A stretch of 64,000 nt of DNA from Marinobacter salsuginis (GTDB lineage: Bacteria > Pseudomonadota > Gammaproteobacteria > Pseudomonadales > Oleiphilaceae), in contig NZ_BGZH01000001.1 in the NCBI RefSeq assembly GCF_009617755.1, positions 1,178,001 to 1,242,000 of the forward strand, written 5' to 3'. Of the stretch, positions 37,462 to 46,709 are shown piece by piece. A program made the position numbers and the translations under genes. The notes under the pieces are model-generated. The model saw nothing but the letters and a program-made list of their open reading frames with translations, was not told the DNA's origin and searched no databases. Every line of letters starts with the position of its first letter. The first letter of the stretch is position 1.

Positions 37462-37477
37462 TACCACCCAGGGGGTA
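37462..37477. promoter_or_regulatory. NarL-like 7-2-7 site upstream of narG
   Basis: TACCACC-CA-GGGGGTA is an inverted heptamer pair spaced by 2 bp, the NarL/NarP architecture. It lies 100 bp before the narG ATG in the narK-narG gap and suggests a separate nitrate-responsive narG promoter. Confidence 0.5.
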
Positions 37478-37483
37478 GACGGC

Positions 37484-38752
37484 TTATATCCCCGGGTGGA
37501 GAAGATGTTCGCGCTCGTGCCGACGATTCTCCCGGGCAAACAGAAACAGGCAGCCCACAAGCAGCAGGAAAAGAATCATGAACACCGCACTGCGTATGCC
37601 TAGCCAGTGGTTAACACTGCTGAACACCACCGGCAGGGCAAACGCAACCGAGCAGGCACTCACCAGAAGCAGACCGGCGACAAAAGCCGCCACCGGGCGA
37701 TTTTCGATGATCACCAAGCGCTGGAGGCTCCCCATGGTGCAGCCCATGGCAAGCCCGAGCGTGACCACGAACACGCCCTCCACGGGCATGGGCAAGGCGA
37801 ACTCAACGCGGATGGTGGCATCCACGCCCTGGATAAAGAGCGTCATCGGTGGGTAGGACAAAACAAACAGGGCAATCAGACAGACAACAAGGGCACGGCC
37901 AATCACCCGAGCACTGCCGAAGCGATCGGAAAGCGCGCCTCCAACCACCTGCGCAAGAGCACCTGGAATGACAAACCATTGCGCCAGACGCGCGCCGGAG
38001 TCTACTGGCAGATCAAACTGGGAAGACAGGTAATCGGGCAGCCACAGGGCCAACGCGAAGAAACTGCCGGCGACAACCCCAAAGTAGCCACAAAGCTGAC
38101 CGGCCCGCCTGGTCTGCATACGGTGCAACAATACCCTGACCGATGTTTCGGCGGTTGGATCCGCCTCCGCATCTTTCGGATCCGTCAGCATGATCAGTAG
38201 CGCAATGATCAGCACCAGCACGATAAGATAGGCCAGTGGCACTCCGTGCCAGGAAAAGGCTTCGTGAAACAGTGGCACCAGGTAGTAGTTGAATCCCGCA
38301 CCGGTGACACCCGCACCGAACACCCCCAGCACCAGGCCCAGGCGTGAGGTTTCGCAGTGCCCGGTCACGAACTGCAAACCGGCACTGTAAAAACCACCGG
38401 CCAGCCCCAGGCCTCCGGCGGCAACCAGGTAGCCGGGGAACGTATCGGTAGTCAGGAGTATTACCATGCAGGCTGCGAGCCCGGCCAGACAAACAAGCAT
38501 GATCCGGCGGGCACCAAATTTTTGCGCCGCCAGCCCGGCGGGAACCGCCAGCGCCGCACCCACAGCCATCGGCATTGCCAGCAGGAAGCCAAACTGGAAG
38601 TTGCTTAGATCGAGTTCGGCGCGAAGATGAAGCCCGGCCACCGCGAAAAGGGTCCAGCAACCGGCAGCTACAACAAAGCCCGCCAGTGCCAACGGCAATA
38701 CCACTGCCAATGACGCCAGCCGGTCATCTGCGCGATCCGTTTCGGACTTCAT
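37484..38752 (-). CDS. narK: NarK-like major facilitator transporter
   Basis: A 422-residue, 12-helix MFS protein upstream of narGHJI on the same strand, the usual place for nitrate/nitrite transporters. The nitrate-signature regions are present only in a diverged form (GLAGGFYSAGLQFVTG; GVFGAGVTGAGFNYYLVP; GLAMGCTMGSLQRLV). Position supports nitrate uptake or nitrite export, but another small anion cannot be excluded. It is divergent from narX with an FNR-like box between. Confidence 0.7.
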   Translation of the reverse strand: MKSETDRADDRLASLAVVLPLALAGFVVAAGCWTLFAVAGLHLRAELDLSNFQFGFLLAMPMAVGAALAVPAGLAAQKFGARRIMLVCLAGLAACMVILLTTDTFPGYLVAAGGLGLAGGFYSAGLQFVTGHCETSRLGLVLGVFGAGVTGAGFNYYLVPLFHEAFSWHGVPLAYLIVLVLIIALLIMLTDPKDAEADPTAETSVRVLLHRMQTRRAGQLCGYFGVVAGSFFALALWLPDYLSSQFDLPVDSGARLAQWFVIPGALAQVVGGALSDRFGSARVIGRALVVCLIALFVLSYPPMTLFIQGVDATIRVEFALPMPVEGVFVVTLGLAMGCTMGSLQRLVIIENRPVAAFVAGLLLVSACSVAFALPVVFSSVNHWLGIRSAVFMILFLLLVGCLFLFARENRRHEREHLLHPGI

Positions 38753-38826
38753 TACCGTCGCTCTTATGGAAACCTGCTTTTAAGTGTCATCTTTTGATCG
38801 TAAAAGGGTCAAAGATTATGATGGGT

Positions 38827-38843
38827 TACCAACCATTGGGGTA
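38827..38843. promoter_or_regulatory. NarL-like inverted heptamers in the narK-narX gap
   Basis: TACCAAC and TGGGGTA are inverted TACC/GGTA halves spaced 3 bp rather than the ideal 2, next to the FNR-like box. Plausible but weak. Confidence 0.35.
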
Positions 38844-38844
38844 A

Positions 38845-38858
38845 TTGACTATCCTCAA
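38845..38858. promoter_or_regulatory. FNR/DNR-like box in the narK-narX gap
   Basis: TTGACTATCCTCAA keeps TTGA and TCAA with N6 between (8 of 10 FNR positions). A CATAAT -10 for narK (38815-38820, minus strand) lies 34 bp from its centre, close to class II spacing. Confidence 0.5.
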
Positions 38859-38932
38859 GGAGGTATCACGGAATCCGGGTGTGGGGCATAATCCTCCTGC
38901 CCCTCCAAACGCATTGATGCGTAAGAGACTGA

Positions 38933-40792
38933 ATGAAATCCAGAAGCCCGCTTGTAACCCGAATTGCCATCGTTGTTGGCGCCGTGGTGCTGACCGCCCT
39001 CGTCAGCATGGCAACCACCCTTGCGGTGTCCAAAAGCATCGAAGGCAATGCCACCGCGATCAATCTGGCCGGCGCCCTGCGCATGGGAGCCTTCCAGCTA
39101 CTCGCCCGCAGTGCAGGCCCCTTTGCCGTAGAATCCGGCCAGGGATCAATCCGGGAATTACTGGATCGGTACGAAACAAAGTTGGCCAACACCGGGATCA
39201 CGGACGCTATTCCGGAGAACCCGGAGCATCCTCTGGCCCGCCAGTACCAGGCTATCCTCGACTCCTGGGAAGCCATGCTTCGCCCGGCGCTTCAGAATCA
39301 CCTGCAGGGCACACCGGTCGATGATGCCATGCTGGACGCAACACAGAACTACGTGGACGATGTGGACCAGCTGGTTACCATGCTGGAACAGCGCACCGAA
39401 GCCCGCATTGACCTCCTGCACCTTATTCAGATCATCAGCCTGGCCTTCTCTATCCTGATCATTGTGGCGCTGTTCATTGATCTGAAAAACCGCATCCTTC
39501 GACCACTGCGAAAGCTGGTCAGTATCGCCATTGCTGTTGGCGAACAGGACTTTACCCGTAAAGCCAACCTGGGCGGCTCCGACGAACTGGCCAAGCTGGG
39601 CCAAGCCTTCGACCAGATGACCAGCGAACTGGCCCTGACCTACTACGAGCTGGAAGAAAGGGCCCGCCTGAAAACCGAGGAGCTCGAAAAGAGCCATGCG
39701 GCCCTGCAGCTCCTGCACTCCGCCAGTCGGGACCTTTTCGCCAAACACGACCTGTGTAACGGGGCGATTCCCATGCTTCAGGAGCTGGAGCAGCTCCTGG
39801 GCATCGGCCCGATTCGCCTGTTCCTCCATGACAAACAATCCGCGGAACCCGTGGAGGCCATCACAACAGCCACTCGTGAAAGGCCATTCTATTGCCGCGA
39901 CCACCACTGCAATGCGTGCCTGGTGACACCAGAGGCGTACGACGAACTTCCCGTGGAATCCAACGACGGTCGCCGGCTCCTGCTTCCCATCCGAACACCC
40001 GGGCAACTGCTGGGCACCCTGGAGGTCTGGTACCCGGCCGAGGAGGGCCTGTCGAAAACCTCCCGCCGGCTTCTGGAAACCCTCAGCGACCAGCTGGCCA
40101 CCGCCATTTTCCTGGAGCGGCAGATTACCGAGGAGCAGCAGCAGACACTGGCCGAGGAACGCACAGTGATCGCCCGGGAACTGCACGATTCTCTTGCCCA
40201 ATCACTGTCGTACCTGAAAATGCAGGTAGCCCGGTTAAGGCGCCTCAACATAGAGGGCGATCAGCAGCAGATTCACGAAGCCATTCTCGATGAACTGAGC
40301 ACCGGCCTGAACAGTGCCTACCGGCAGCTGAGAGAGCTGCTGGCCACCTTCCGGTTAAAGCTGGATACTCCCGACCTTGCAAGCGCCCTGGAAAAAACCA
40401 TTGAGGAATTTTCCGAGCGGTTGGGTAAGCCGGTTGAGCTGAAGTACAATCTGCCGCCACAGACCCTGTCTGCAAATGAGGAGATTCACACCCTGCAGAT
40501 CGTCAGGGAGGGCCTTGCCAACGCAGTGAAGCACGCAGATGCCACAAACATAACCGTGGATGTTCTGTTCGAATCACCACAAGTGCGGGTACGGATCCGG
40601 GATAATGGCAAGGGCCTGCCCGGCAGTGATCAACCCATTAACCATTACGGCCTGATCATCATGCAGGACCGTGCCCGAACCCTGGGCGGCAAGGTCGAGG
40701 TAAGGAACCGGGATGAAGGGGGCGTGGAAGTTACCCTGGGCTTTGTTCCCAAAAGCCGGAATCTGATTCCCACAGAAGCATCAAAAGCCTGA
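38933..40792 (+). CDS. narX: NarX, nitrate/nitrite sensor histidine kinase
   Basis: A 619-residue membrane kinase with two helices (about residues 10-30 and 165-185), a periplasmic domain with the nitrate-binding P-box [14 protein letters not shown] near residue 44, HAMP linker, a central domain with a cysteine cluster (CRDHHCNAC, Cys 321, 326 and 329), a HisKA_3 helix ([18 protein letters not shown], His 418) and a C-terminal ATPase (NGKGLPGSD). It phosphorylates NarL when nitrate is present. 17 bp before narL. Confidence 0.93.
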   Translation: MKSRSPLVTRIAIVVGAVVLTALVSMATTLAVSKSIEGNATAINLAGALRMGAFQLLARSAGPFAVESGQGSIRELLDRYETKLANTGITDAIPENPEHPLARQYQAILDSWEAMLRPALQNHLQGTPVDDAMLDATQNYVDDVDQLVTMLEQRTEARIDLLHLIQIISLAFSILIIVALFIDLKNRILRPLRKLVSIAIAVGEQDFTRKANLGGSDELAKLGQAFDQMTSELALTYYELEERARLKTEELEKSHAALQLLHSASRDLFAKHDLCNGAIPMLQELEQLLGIGPIRLFLHDKQSAEPVEAITTATRERPFYCRDHHCNACLVTPEAYDELPVESNDGRRLLLPIRTPGQLLGTLEVWYPAEEGLSKTSRRLLETLSDQLATAIFLERQITEEQQQTLAEERTVIARELHDSLAQSLSYLKMQVARLRRLNIEGDQQQIHEAILDELSTGLNSAYRQLRELLATFRLKLDTPDLASALEKTIEEFSERLGKPVELKYNLPPQTLSANEEIHTLQIVREGLANAVKHADATNITVDVLFESPQVRVRIRDNGKGLPGSDQPINHYGLIIMQDRARTLGGKVEVRNRDEGGVEVTLGFVPKSRNLIPTEASKA

Positions 40793-40809
40793 CAACAAGA
40801 GAGAGCCCC

Positions 40810-41469
40810 ATGTCTGAGTCACCCGCAAGTATTCTGTTGATCGACGATCACCCGCTTCTTCGCCAGGGCATCAAACAGTTGATCGACTTGGAAGACGACA
40901 TGGTCGTGGCCGGGGAGGCCAGCAACGCCGCCGACGGCATTCGTCTGGCCACTGAACTGGAGCCCGACCTGATCCTGATGGATCTGAACATGCCGGAGAT
41001 GGACGGCATCGAGGCACTCAAGAAGCTGCGGGAACAGAACATCAGCTCCCGCATTGTGATGTTCACCGTGTCTGACCAGGAAGATGACGTTGTGGCCGCA
41101 CTTCGCGCCGGGGCAGACGGCTACCTGCTGAAGGACATGGAACCGGAAGACATGATCTCCCAGCTCCATCAGGCAGCAGTCGGCAAAATGGTGATCAGCG
41201 ATCGATTAACCACACTGCTGGCCGAAGCTCTGCGCTCCAACAAGCCCCAGCAGGCATCGCGCCCGGATTTCGACAGCCTGACACCCCGGGAGAAGGACAT
41301 TCTGCGCCTGATTGCCGAGGGCCTTTCCAACAAGATGATCGGCCGCAAACTCGACATCAGTGACGGCACCGTCAAGGTTCACGTGAAGCACCTGCTGAAG
41401 AAACTGAACCTGCGCTCACGGGTGGAAGTTGCTGTTTGGGCGGTGGAAGAAGGCCTTCACAAAGGCTGA
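40810..41469 (+). CDS. narL: NarL, nitrate response regulator
   Basis: A 219-residue regulator with a receiver domain ([14 protein letters not shown]; phospho-Asp 58) and a LuxR-type HTH ([21 protein letters not shown]). It binds TACYNMT heptamers; inverted pairs are seen upstream of narG and dnr. Cotranscribed with narX and followed by ubiT 68 bp downstream. Confidence 0.94.
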   Translation: MSESPASILLIDDHPLLRQGIKQLIDLEDDMVVAGEASNAADGIRLATELEPDLILMDLNMPEMDGIEALKKLREQNISSRIVMFTVSDQEDDVVAALRAGADGYLLKDMEPEDMISQLHQAAVGKMVISDRLTTLLAEALRSNKPQQASRPDFDSLTPREKDILRLIAEGLSNKMIGRKLDISDGTVKVHVKHLLKKLNLRSRVEVAVWAVEEGLHKG

Positions 41470-41537
41470 GTTATATCAAATCGTTTCAGAAAAGTTTGCT
41501 TTACTCTGTGCCGGTTACTGACCGCCCGGAGTAAAGC

Positions 41538-42086
41538 ATGGCTCTTCCATTACCTTCCATCGCCTCCCTGAACTCTCCTATTTTTGCCCAAACGCTCTCG
41601 GTATTTCGGGAATACCTGCCCTCCCCCGTGCCCATGCTGGGCACTATTGATCGCAGCATACCGGTACCGCTCAAGCAGCTGGTCGCAGAAGCACCGCTCA
41701 ACCGCATTTTCGCCCAGGCAATTGATGACGGGGAATTCGATGAGTTTGAAGGCAGACGTATTCGCCTGGAGGTGAACGGGGGACAACCCGGTATCACCAT
41801 TGGCTTCTGGTCCGGTCGCCTCAGGGTGATCGACGGCCCCGGCGAGGCGACCATCCGCGGCTCGTTGTCCGCTTTCAGATCACTCGCGGAACGGCAACAG
41901 GACCCCGACCAGTTGTTTTTCCAGCGTCGGCTGGTCATCGAGGGCGACACAGAGCTGGGACTGCACCTGAAAAACCTGCTCGACAGCGTGGAGTGGAGGG
42001 TGAAGATTGACTATCTTTCCACAAGGTTCAAGAGCCGCCCGTGGCGGCAAAGCAAACCAAAAAATTTGAGGAAATCCGATGGATAA
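41538..42086 (+). CDS. ubiT: UbiT, SCP2-domain protein for O2-independent ubiquinone synthesis
   Basis: A 182-residue SCP2-like lipid-binding protein resembling YhbT/UbiT (PLKQLVAEAPLNRIFAQAI; FFQRRLVIEGDTELGLHLKN). With UbiU and UbiV it allows ubiquinone synthesis without O2, and those two genes lie just downstream on the other strand. A GGAG site precedes the ATG. The gene overlaps the next one by 8 nt. Confidence 0.9.
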   Translation: MALPLPSIASLNSPIFAQTLSVFREYLPSPVPMLGTIDRSIPVPLKQLVAEAPLNRIFAQAIDDGEFDEFEGRRIRLEVNGGQPGITIGFWSGRLRVIDGPGEATIRGSLSAFRSLAERQQDPDQLFFQRRLVIEGDTELGLHLKNLLDSVEWRVKIDYLSTRFKSRPWRQSKPKNLRKSDG

Positions 42087-42405
42087 GCATGACAGTGAAC
42101 TTCCCAAAACCTTCGTTGCCTTCAGCGACCGATTTCCAGAGCTTCAAGAGGCGCACCAGCAGCTTGGCAAAGCCCTCGCCGATGCCGGTCCTCTGGATGA
42201 AAAGTCACGCGCTTTGGTCAAACTAGGCGTTTGCGTAGGTGCGGGCCGTGAATCCGCGCTGAAATCCCACGTTCGCCGCAGTCTGGAACTGGGCCTCACG
42301 CGTGAGGAAATTGAGCACGCACTGGTGCTGGGCATGAATTCAATAGGCTTTCCGGCGACGGTTGCGGCCTGGCAGTGGGCACAGGAAGCGCTTAGTCAGA
42401 AATAG
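42079..42405 (+). CDS. Carboxymuconolactone decarboxylase-like (AhpD-like) protein
   Basis: A 108-residue all-helical protein with the CMD pattern (KSRALVKLGVCVGAGRESAL; HALVLGMNSIGFPATVAAW). The redox CxxC of AhpD is not present: only one Cys remains at GVCVG. It overlaps ubiT by 8 nt and converges on ubiV, so it is probably translated with UbiT. Function unknown; the context suggests a quinone- or redox-related accessory role. Confidence 0.78.
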   Translation: MDKHDSELPKTFVAFSDRFPELQEAHQQLGKALADAGPLDEKSRALVKLGVCVGAGRESALKSHVRRSLELGLTREEIEHALVLGMNSIGFPATVAAWQWAQEALSQK

Positions 42406-42420
42406 GATAAGTCTGAAAGA

Positions 42421-43314
42421 TCAACTCCCGACACGGTCCATCCCCGGCTTGCCATACCAGTACCCGTTGCAGGGTGGCGCCTCTACCAGCTGCAGCGGGT
42501 CGGTGCCCGGCATTTCCCCCCGGCGTACTCTATCAAAACGCCTGACCACTGCCTCCATGCCCTGATGCTCCGGACTGAGTCGCACAGTACTGACGCCCAT
42601 ACGCTCCATGTCCGGTAGCTCCCGCATCAGGTCGTAACGGGAGCCGGACAAGGTGGAAATGCCGTTGATGCGAAACAGCTCCTGGCTTTCCCGGGAGCGC
42701 AACTCCATGCCGTCCGGATGCTGCAGGCAGCGGAACTCGCAGTTGTCTTTGGGCAGATTGTAATGGCGGGCGGTAAAACAACGGGAGGACCAGGCCAGGG
42801 GCAGGAAGCCCCAGGAAAATACCTCGGCGGGGAGATCCAGTCCTTCCTGCTGCAGCTCCTTGATCAGCTGCTCGAGGATTTCCCTGCCCAGTTCTACCGG
42901 CAGGTTCCATTCTTTCAGGCCCTGTTTGGCAAGGATCTTCAGGGTGGCTGTGTTGTAGATGTTCATCGAGGGGCCGGTAATAAACGGAATTCGGTTCCGG
43001 ATGGCCACTTGCAAGGCGCTCTGATCGTTGGCCTCTACCAGGAATTCATCCTGCTCACAGAACCGTCGCAGGCGGCGCAAATCGGCCTCCGACTCAATCA
43101 GTGTGAGCGTGGAGAGCACCACATTCTTGCCGCAGGCTTTCAGATCACGAGCCAGATCCAGCCAGTCATCCGGTTTCAGTTCCCGCCGGCGGGAGCACAC
43201 CACTTCCCCCAGATAAATGGTATCCACCGGCCACTCGGCGGCATTGGCATAAAACTCGAAAACGGTCTGCCTGGACCAGAACCACAGGATCGGCCCCAGG
43301 GATAACTTCAGCAT
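42421..43314 (-). CDS. ubiV: UbiV, U32-family O2-independent ubiquinone hydroxylase subunit
   Basis: A 297-residue U32-family protein. The 4Fe-4S cysteines of UbiV are visible: Cys40 in [10 protein letters not shown] and three in [20 protein letters not shown]. With UbiU it hydroxylates the ubiquinone ring using prephenate in place of O2. 13 bp downstream of ubiU. Needed to keep a ubiquinone pool for nitrate respiration. Confidence 0.93.
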   Translation of the reverse strand: MLKLSLGPILWFWSRQTVFEFYANAAEWPVDTIYLGEVVCSRRRELKPDDWLDLARDLKACGKNVVLSTLTLIESEADLRRLRRFCEQDEFLVEANDQSALQVAIRNRIPFITGPSMNIYNTATLKILAKQGLKEWNLPVELGREILEQLIKELQQEGLDLPAEVFSWGFLPLAWSSRCFTARHYNLPKDNCEFRCLQHPDGMELRSRESQELFRINGISTLSGSRYDLMRELPDMERMGVSTVRLSPEHQGMEAVVRRFDRVRRGEMPGTDPLQLVEAPPCNGYWYGKPGMDRVGS

Positions 43315-43327
43315 GGGTGGTGAAACC

Positions 43328-44323
43328 TTATTTCCATTTGCGATGGTAGGCGCCCAGTGTGGTCAGGCCGCCCTCGGAAAGACCCGCCAGCGTCTGCTGC
43401 CATTGAGGCTCAACCGTAAAGCCTTCGGTGCCGGCTTGAAGGTCGTCCAGAGCATGACGCCAGGTTCTGGCTACGTCCGCGATGTAGGCCGGGCTCCGTT
43501 GGCGCCCCTCAATCTTCACGGCACTGATACCCAGCGCCTGAAGCTCCGGCAAAAGGTCCAGAGTGTTCAGGCTAACCGGCTCCTCAATGGCGTGATAGAC
43601 ATGACCCTCAACTTCAAAACGGCCTTTACACAGAGTCGGGTAGCCCGCGGGTTCACCCTGGCCATAACGGTCAATCAGGACATTGTTGAGGCGGGATTCG
43701 AGCCCGTTCGCTGTTTCCTGCCAGCGCACGGCCTTGGCGGGGGAACAGGCTCCGCGGGTGTTCGGGGATTCGTCGGTCAGGTAGGAAGACAAGTAGCAAC
43801 GGCCCTCGGCCATGATGCACAGGCTACCGAAGGCAAAGACTTCCAGTTCCACCGGACTCTGTCTGGCCACACCACGAACCTGGTCCAGTGACAGAACCCG
43901 GGGCAGCACGGCCCGGCGAATATCGAAGTTGTCTTTGTAGAAGGAGAGGGCTTTGTGGCTGGTGGCAGACCCCTGAACCGACAGATGACGGGGGATGTGC
44001 GGATATCGGTTGGCGGCATAATCCAGCAGGCCCATATCGGCCAGGATAATGGCATCCACACCAAGACCTGCGGCGCGGTCTACTGCCCCCTTCCATTGCT
44101 CCCAGCCGTCTGGCTGCGGGTAGGTGTTGATGGCACAGAACACTCTTGCGCCCCGGAGATGGGCGTATTCAATGCCTTCAGCGGCGCGTTTATCATTGAA
44201 GTTCAGGCCGGCAAACTGACGTGCGTTGGTGCTGTCTTTAAAACCGAAATATACGGCGTTGGCGCCGTTATCAACGGCGGTTTTCAGGGCCGGGAGGCTG
44301 CCGGCCGGACACACAAGTTCCAT
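43328..44323 (-). CDS. ubiU: UbiU, U32-family O2-independent ubiquinone hydroxylase subunit
   Basis: A 331-residue U32 protein beginning [20 protein letters not shown], the UbiU N-terminus. The cluster cysteines are in [26 protein letters not shown] and TLCKGRF. First gene of ubiUV. A candidate FNR box at 44382-44395 with a TATGGT -10 at 44354-44359 fits anaerobic induction, as known for E. coli ubiUV. Confidence 0.94.
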   Translation of the reverse strand: MELVCPAGSLPALKTAVDNGANAVYFGFKDSTNARQFAGLNFNDKRAAEGIEYAHLRGARVFCAINTYPQPDGWEQWKGAVDRAAGLGVDAIILADMGLLDYAANRYPHIPRHLSVQGSATSHKALSFYKDNFDIRRAVLPRVLSLDQVRGVARQSPVELEVFAFGSLCIMAEGRCYLSSYLTDESPNTRGACSPAKAVRWQETANGLESRLNNVLIDRYGQGEPAGYPTLCKGRFEVEGHVYHAIEEPVSLNTLDLLPELQALGISAVKIEGRQRSPAYIADVARTWRHALDDLQAGTEGFTVEPQWQQTLAGLSEGGLTTLGAYHRKWK

Positions 44324-44353
44324 GGTTTTCTCCGCCTTGGATTAACGGCATCG

Positions 44354-44359
44354 ACCATA
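44354..44359 (-). promoter_or_regulatory. Candidate ubiU -10 element
   Basis: TATGGT on the minus strand, centred 32 bp from the centre of the FNR-like box at 44382-44395, which is the spacing of a class II FNR promoter. 31 bp before the ubiU ATG. Confidence 0.45.
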
Positions 44360-44381
44360 TCGGACGCATGGCCCGAGTACC

Positions 44382-44395
44382 TTGACCTTTGTCAG
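44382..44395. promoter_or_regulatory. FNR-like box upstream of ubiU
   Basis: TTGACCTTTGTCAG (minus strand CTGACAAAGGTCAA) matches the TTGAT-N4-ATCAA consensus at 7 of 10 positions. Spacing to a -10 element supports function; sequence alone is weak. Confidence 0.45.
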
Positions 44396-44615
44396 CAGGA
44401 TAGCCCCGGTCTGCTGTATACCTCTGTGGTGGTACTCTACGCGGTATTACGGATGCCACAGTTAATTGATAATCATCAGAAACTTAACAAGCAGAAACAT
44501 AAGCTTACCTGCCCGTAACTACCTCCACTGCTACTCCTTCACGCTGATAGAGAGCGACCTTGCTATGCCGGGATAATAGCGGCATATCCGACACGGACAG
44601 CCAAGGCAGAACGCT

Positions 44616-46631
44616 ATGAAATTTATCAACAATCTCTCCATGCGGGGCAAACTGATCACTCTGGTGGTACCGGCCCTGCTTGTTATCCTATTTTTCGCGG
44701 CAGAAAGCGTCGTTCTGAATCAGGGCAAACTGGATGACATGCGACAACTGCTCTCGAAGATCGAACTGGCTGAAGCCGGTGATCCTCTCACCGAAGCCCT
44801 GCAGAAAGAGCGTGGTCGCTCCGCGGTTTTCCTTGCCAGCAGCCCGGGAAGCGATGCCGCCCGGCAGGCCGAAAGAGATCTTGCGGAACAGCGGCGACAA
44901 ACCGACACGCGGATTTCAGAGTATCAGCGCCACATCACTGCCCTGATGACAGATGCATCGTTTGACAGGATGGTTGAAACAAGCATTCAGTCCGTTCGCC
45001 AGGAACTCGACAACATAGACGCTCTGCGTCGGTCGGTCGACAACCGTAGCGACGTCGCTCCGCGCTACACCGCGATGATCATGGGATTAATCGACCGGAT
45101 TGGCCTTATTGTCCGGCGCTCAACCGATCCGGAATTGACCCGCGAGGTTAACGGCTACTACGCCCTCGCCAAGGTTGCGGAGATGGCCGGCCGTGAGAGA
45201 GCCGCGGGCGCCTCCATGATTCGCAGCGGTGACTTCGACCTGCCCACCGTGGCCCGAATTGCGGGTCTCGGCGGCCAGCAGGAAGCCTTCCTCAACGAAG
45301 CCATCACAATGCTGGCGTCTGACAATGAGATCCGTGCAACCCTGGAAAATCATAACCGCAGTGTTGCAAGCCAGGCTCTGGCCCAGCGCCGTGAAACACT
45401 TTTCAGCAGCCCGTCAGGCATGTATGCACTGGACGCCTCTGACTGGTTTACAACCACCACCCAGCGAATCGGCAACCTCAATCAGGCGAGAAAGGATATG
45501 TTATCCGACGTGGTGAGTCTGGCATCAGATGGCGTTGCCGACGCCCGGAACGACCTGATGCTGGCCTCCGGCATTTCCGCAGGTGCCGTTCTGGCTGTAC
45601 TGGTGCTGATGCTGGTGATCATCCGTGCCATCAATCTGCAGGTCGGCCGACTGCTCGATGGCGTTCGGTTTGCCATGGACAACAAGGACCTGACCCGCGA
45701 GATTGAAATCTCCAGCCGGGATGAGGTGGGCACCATCGGTAAGGCCATTAACGAGCTGTTCGGACGCTTCGGCAACGCCATACTGCACATCGACAAATCC
45801 AGCGTCCAGCTGGCCACCGCTACCGAGGAGACCAGCTCCACCGCCGGCCAGAATGCCAGCCAGGTGAAAAACCAGCAGCAACAGATCGAACAGGTGGCAG
45901 CGGCCACCGAAGAGATGTCTGCCACTTCCGAGGAGATCTCCCGGAACACCCAGCAGGTGGCCGATGCTGCACGCAGCGCCATGGAAAAAAGTCGGAGTGG
46001 CGAGCAGGTGTTGCACGGCAGCGTAAAAAGTATTCGTTCCCTGGCCAAATCGGTTCAGAAGGTGAACGAGGTGATCGAAGAACTGGAAAACCGCAGTTCA
46101 ACCATCGCCGATGTGGTGGACGTGATCCGGAAGGTTGCCGACCAGACCAACCTGCTGGCCCTGAACGCAGCCATTGAAGCCGCCCGCGCGGGCGAGCACG
46201 GCCGAGGATTTGCGGTGGTTGCCGACGAAGTTCGGACCCTGGCGCAACAGACCCACGAGTCCACCACCCAGATCGAAGACATTATCAATGGCTTCCAGAG
46301 CATAACTGACAACGCCAGCCGCTCGATTGTGGAAAGCCACAAACTGGCGAATGCCACCAGCGAGCAGGCATCCGAGCTGGAGCAGACCTTCGCGGATATC
46401 CTGACCGATGTGAACAGCATTTCCGATATGGCCAGCCAGATTGCCACCGCCTCCGAAGAACAGGTAGCCGTTACAAGGGAACTGGCAGGCAGCATGGAAT
46501 CGGTCAGCGAAGCCGCCATCCTGACCCTGACCGGCTCCCAGGAAATCACCCAGGTAACCGGCGAGCAGGCACGGCTGGCGCGGGTGCTGCAGGACCTGGC
46601 CAATGAGTTCAAGGTGCCGGCTTATAGCTGA
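44616..46631 (+). CDS. Methyl-accepting chemotaxis protein with nitrate-sensing (NIT) domain
   Basis: A 671-residue chemoreceptor with a membrane helix (about 14-34), an all-helical periplasmic NIT-type domain ([15 protein letters not shown] near residue 63), a second helix near 315-340, HAMP, and a methyl-accepting signalling domain with the conserved hairpin tip [23 protein letters not shown] domains are proposed to bind nitrate/nitrite, and its location between ubiU and hemN in a denitrification island supports nitrate taxis. Followed by a strong terminator. Confidence 0.9.
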   Translation: MKFINNLSMRGKLITLVVPALLVILFFAAESVVLNQGKLDDMRQLLSKIELAEAGDPLTEALQKERGRSAVFLASSPGSDAARQAERDLAEQRRQTDTRISEYQRHITALMTDASFDRMVETSIQSVRQELDNIDALRRSVDNRSDVAPRYTAMIMGLIDRIGLIVRRSTDPELTREVNGYYALAKVAEMAGRERAAGASMIRSGDFDLPTVARIAGLGGQQEAFLNEAITMLASDNEIRATLENHNRSVASQALAQRRETLFSSPSGMYALDASDWFTTTTQRIGNLNQARKDMLSDVVSLASDGVADARNDLMLASGISAGAVLAVLVLMLVIIRAINLQVGRLLDGVRFAMDNKDLTREIEISSRDEVGTIGKAINELFGRFGNAILHIDKSSVQLATATEETSSTAGQNASQVKNQQQQIEQVAAATEEMSATSEEISRNTQQVADAARSAMEKSRSGEQVLHGSVKSIRSLAKSVQKVNEVIEELENRSSTIADVVDVIRKVADQTNLLALNAAIEAARAGEHGRGFAVVADEVRTLAQQTHESTTQIEDIINGFQSITDNASRSIVESHKLANATSEQASELEQTFADILTDVNSISDMASQIATASEEQVAVTRELAGSMESVSEAAILTLTGSQEITQVTGEQARLARVLQDLANEFKVPAYS

Positions 46632-46649
46632 CGCCAGTAGATGCAAAAC

Positions 46650-46680
46650 GGGGCTGTCCGGTAACGGGCAGCCCCTTTTT
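46650..46680 (+). terminator. Terminator after the chemoreceptor gene
   Basis: GGGGCTGTCCG and CGGGCAGCCCC pair around GTAA, followed by TTTTT. A good intrinsic terminator 18 bp after the stop. Confidence 0.88.
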
Positions 46681-46693
46681 AATTGGGAAAATG

Positions 46694-46709
46694 AAAAGGG
46701 GTCAGATGA
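46694..46709. repeat. Half copy of the GGGGTCAGATGA palindrome family over the hemN stop
   Basis: AAAAGGGGTCAGATGA matches the left arm of the hairpins at 19700 and 30552, but the right arm is missing; it overlaps the hemN stop codon (46702-46704). It may be a truncated element or a coincidence. Confidence 0.4.

Noticed and set aside
33675..37478. Two long plus-strand frames opposite narG (598 and 653 residues)
   Set aside because: Shadow frames over a clear narG; no recognisable domains.
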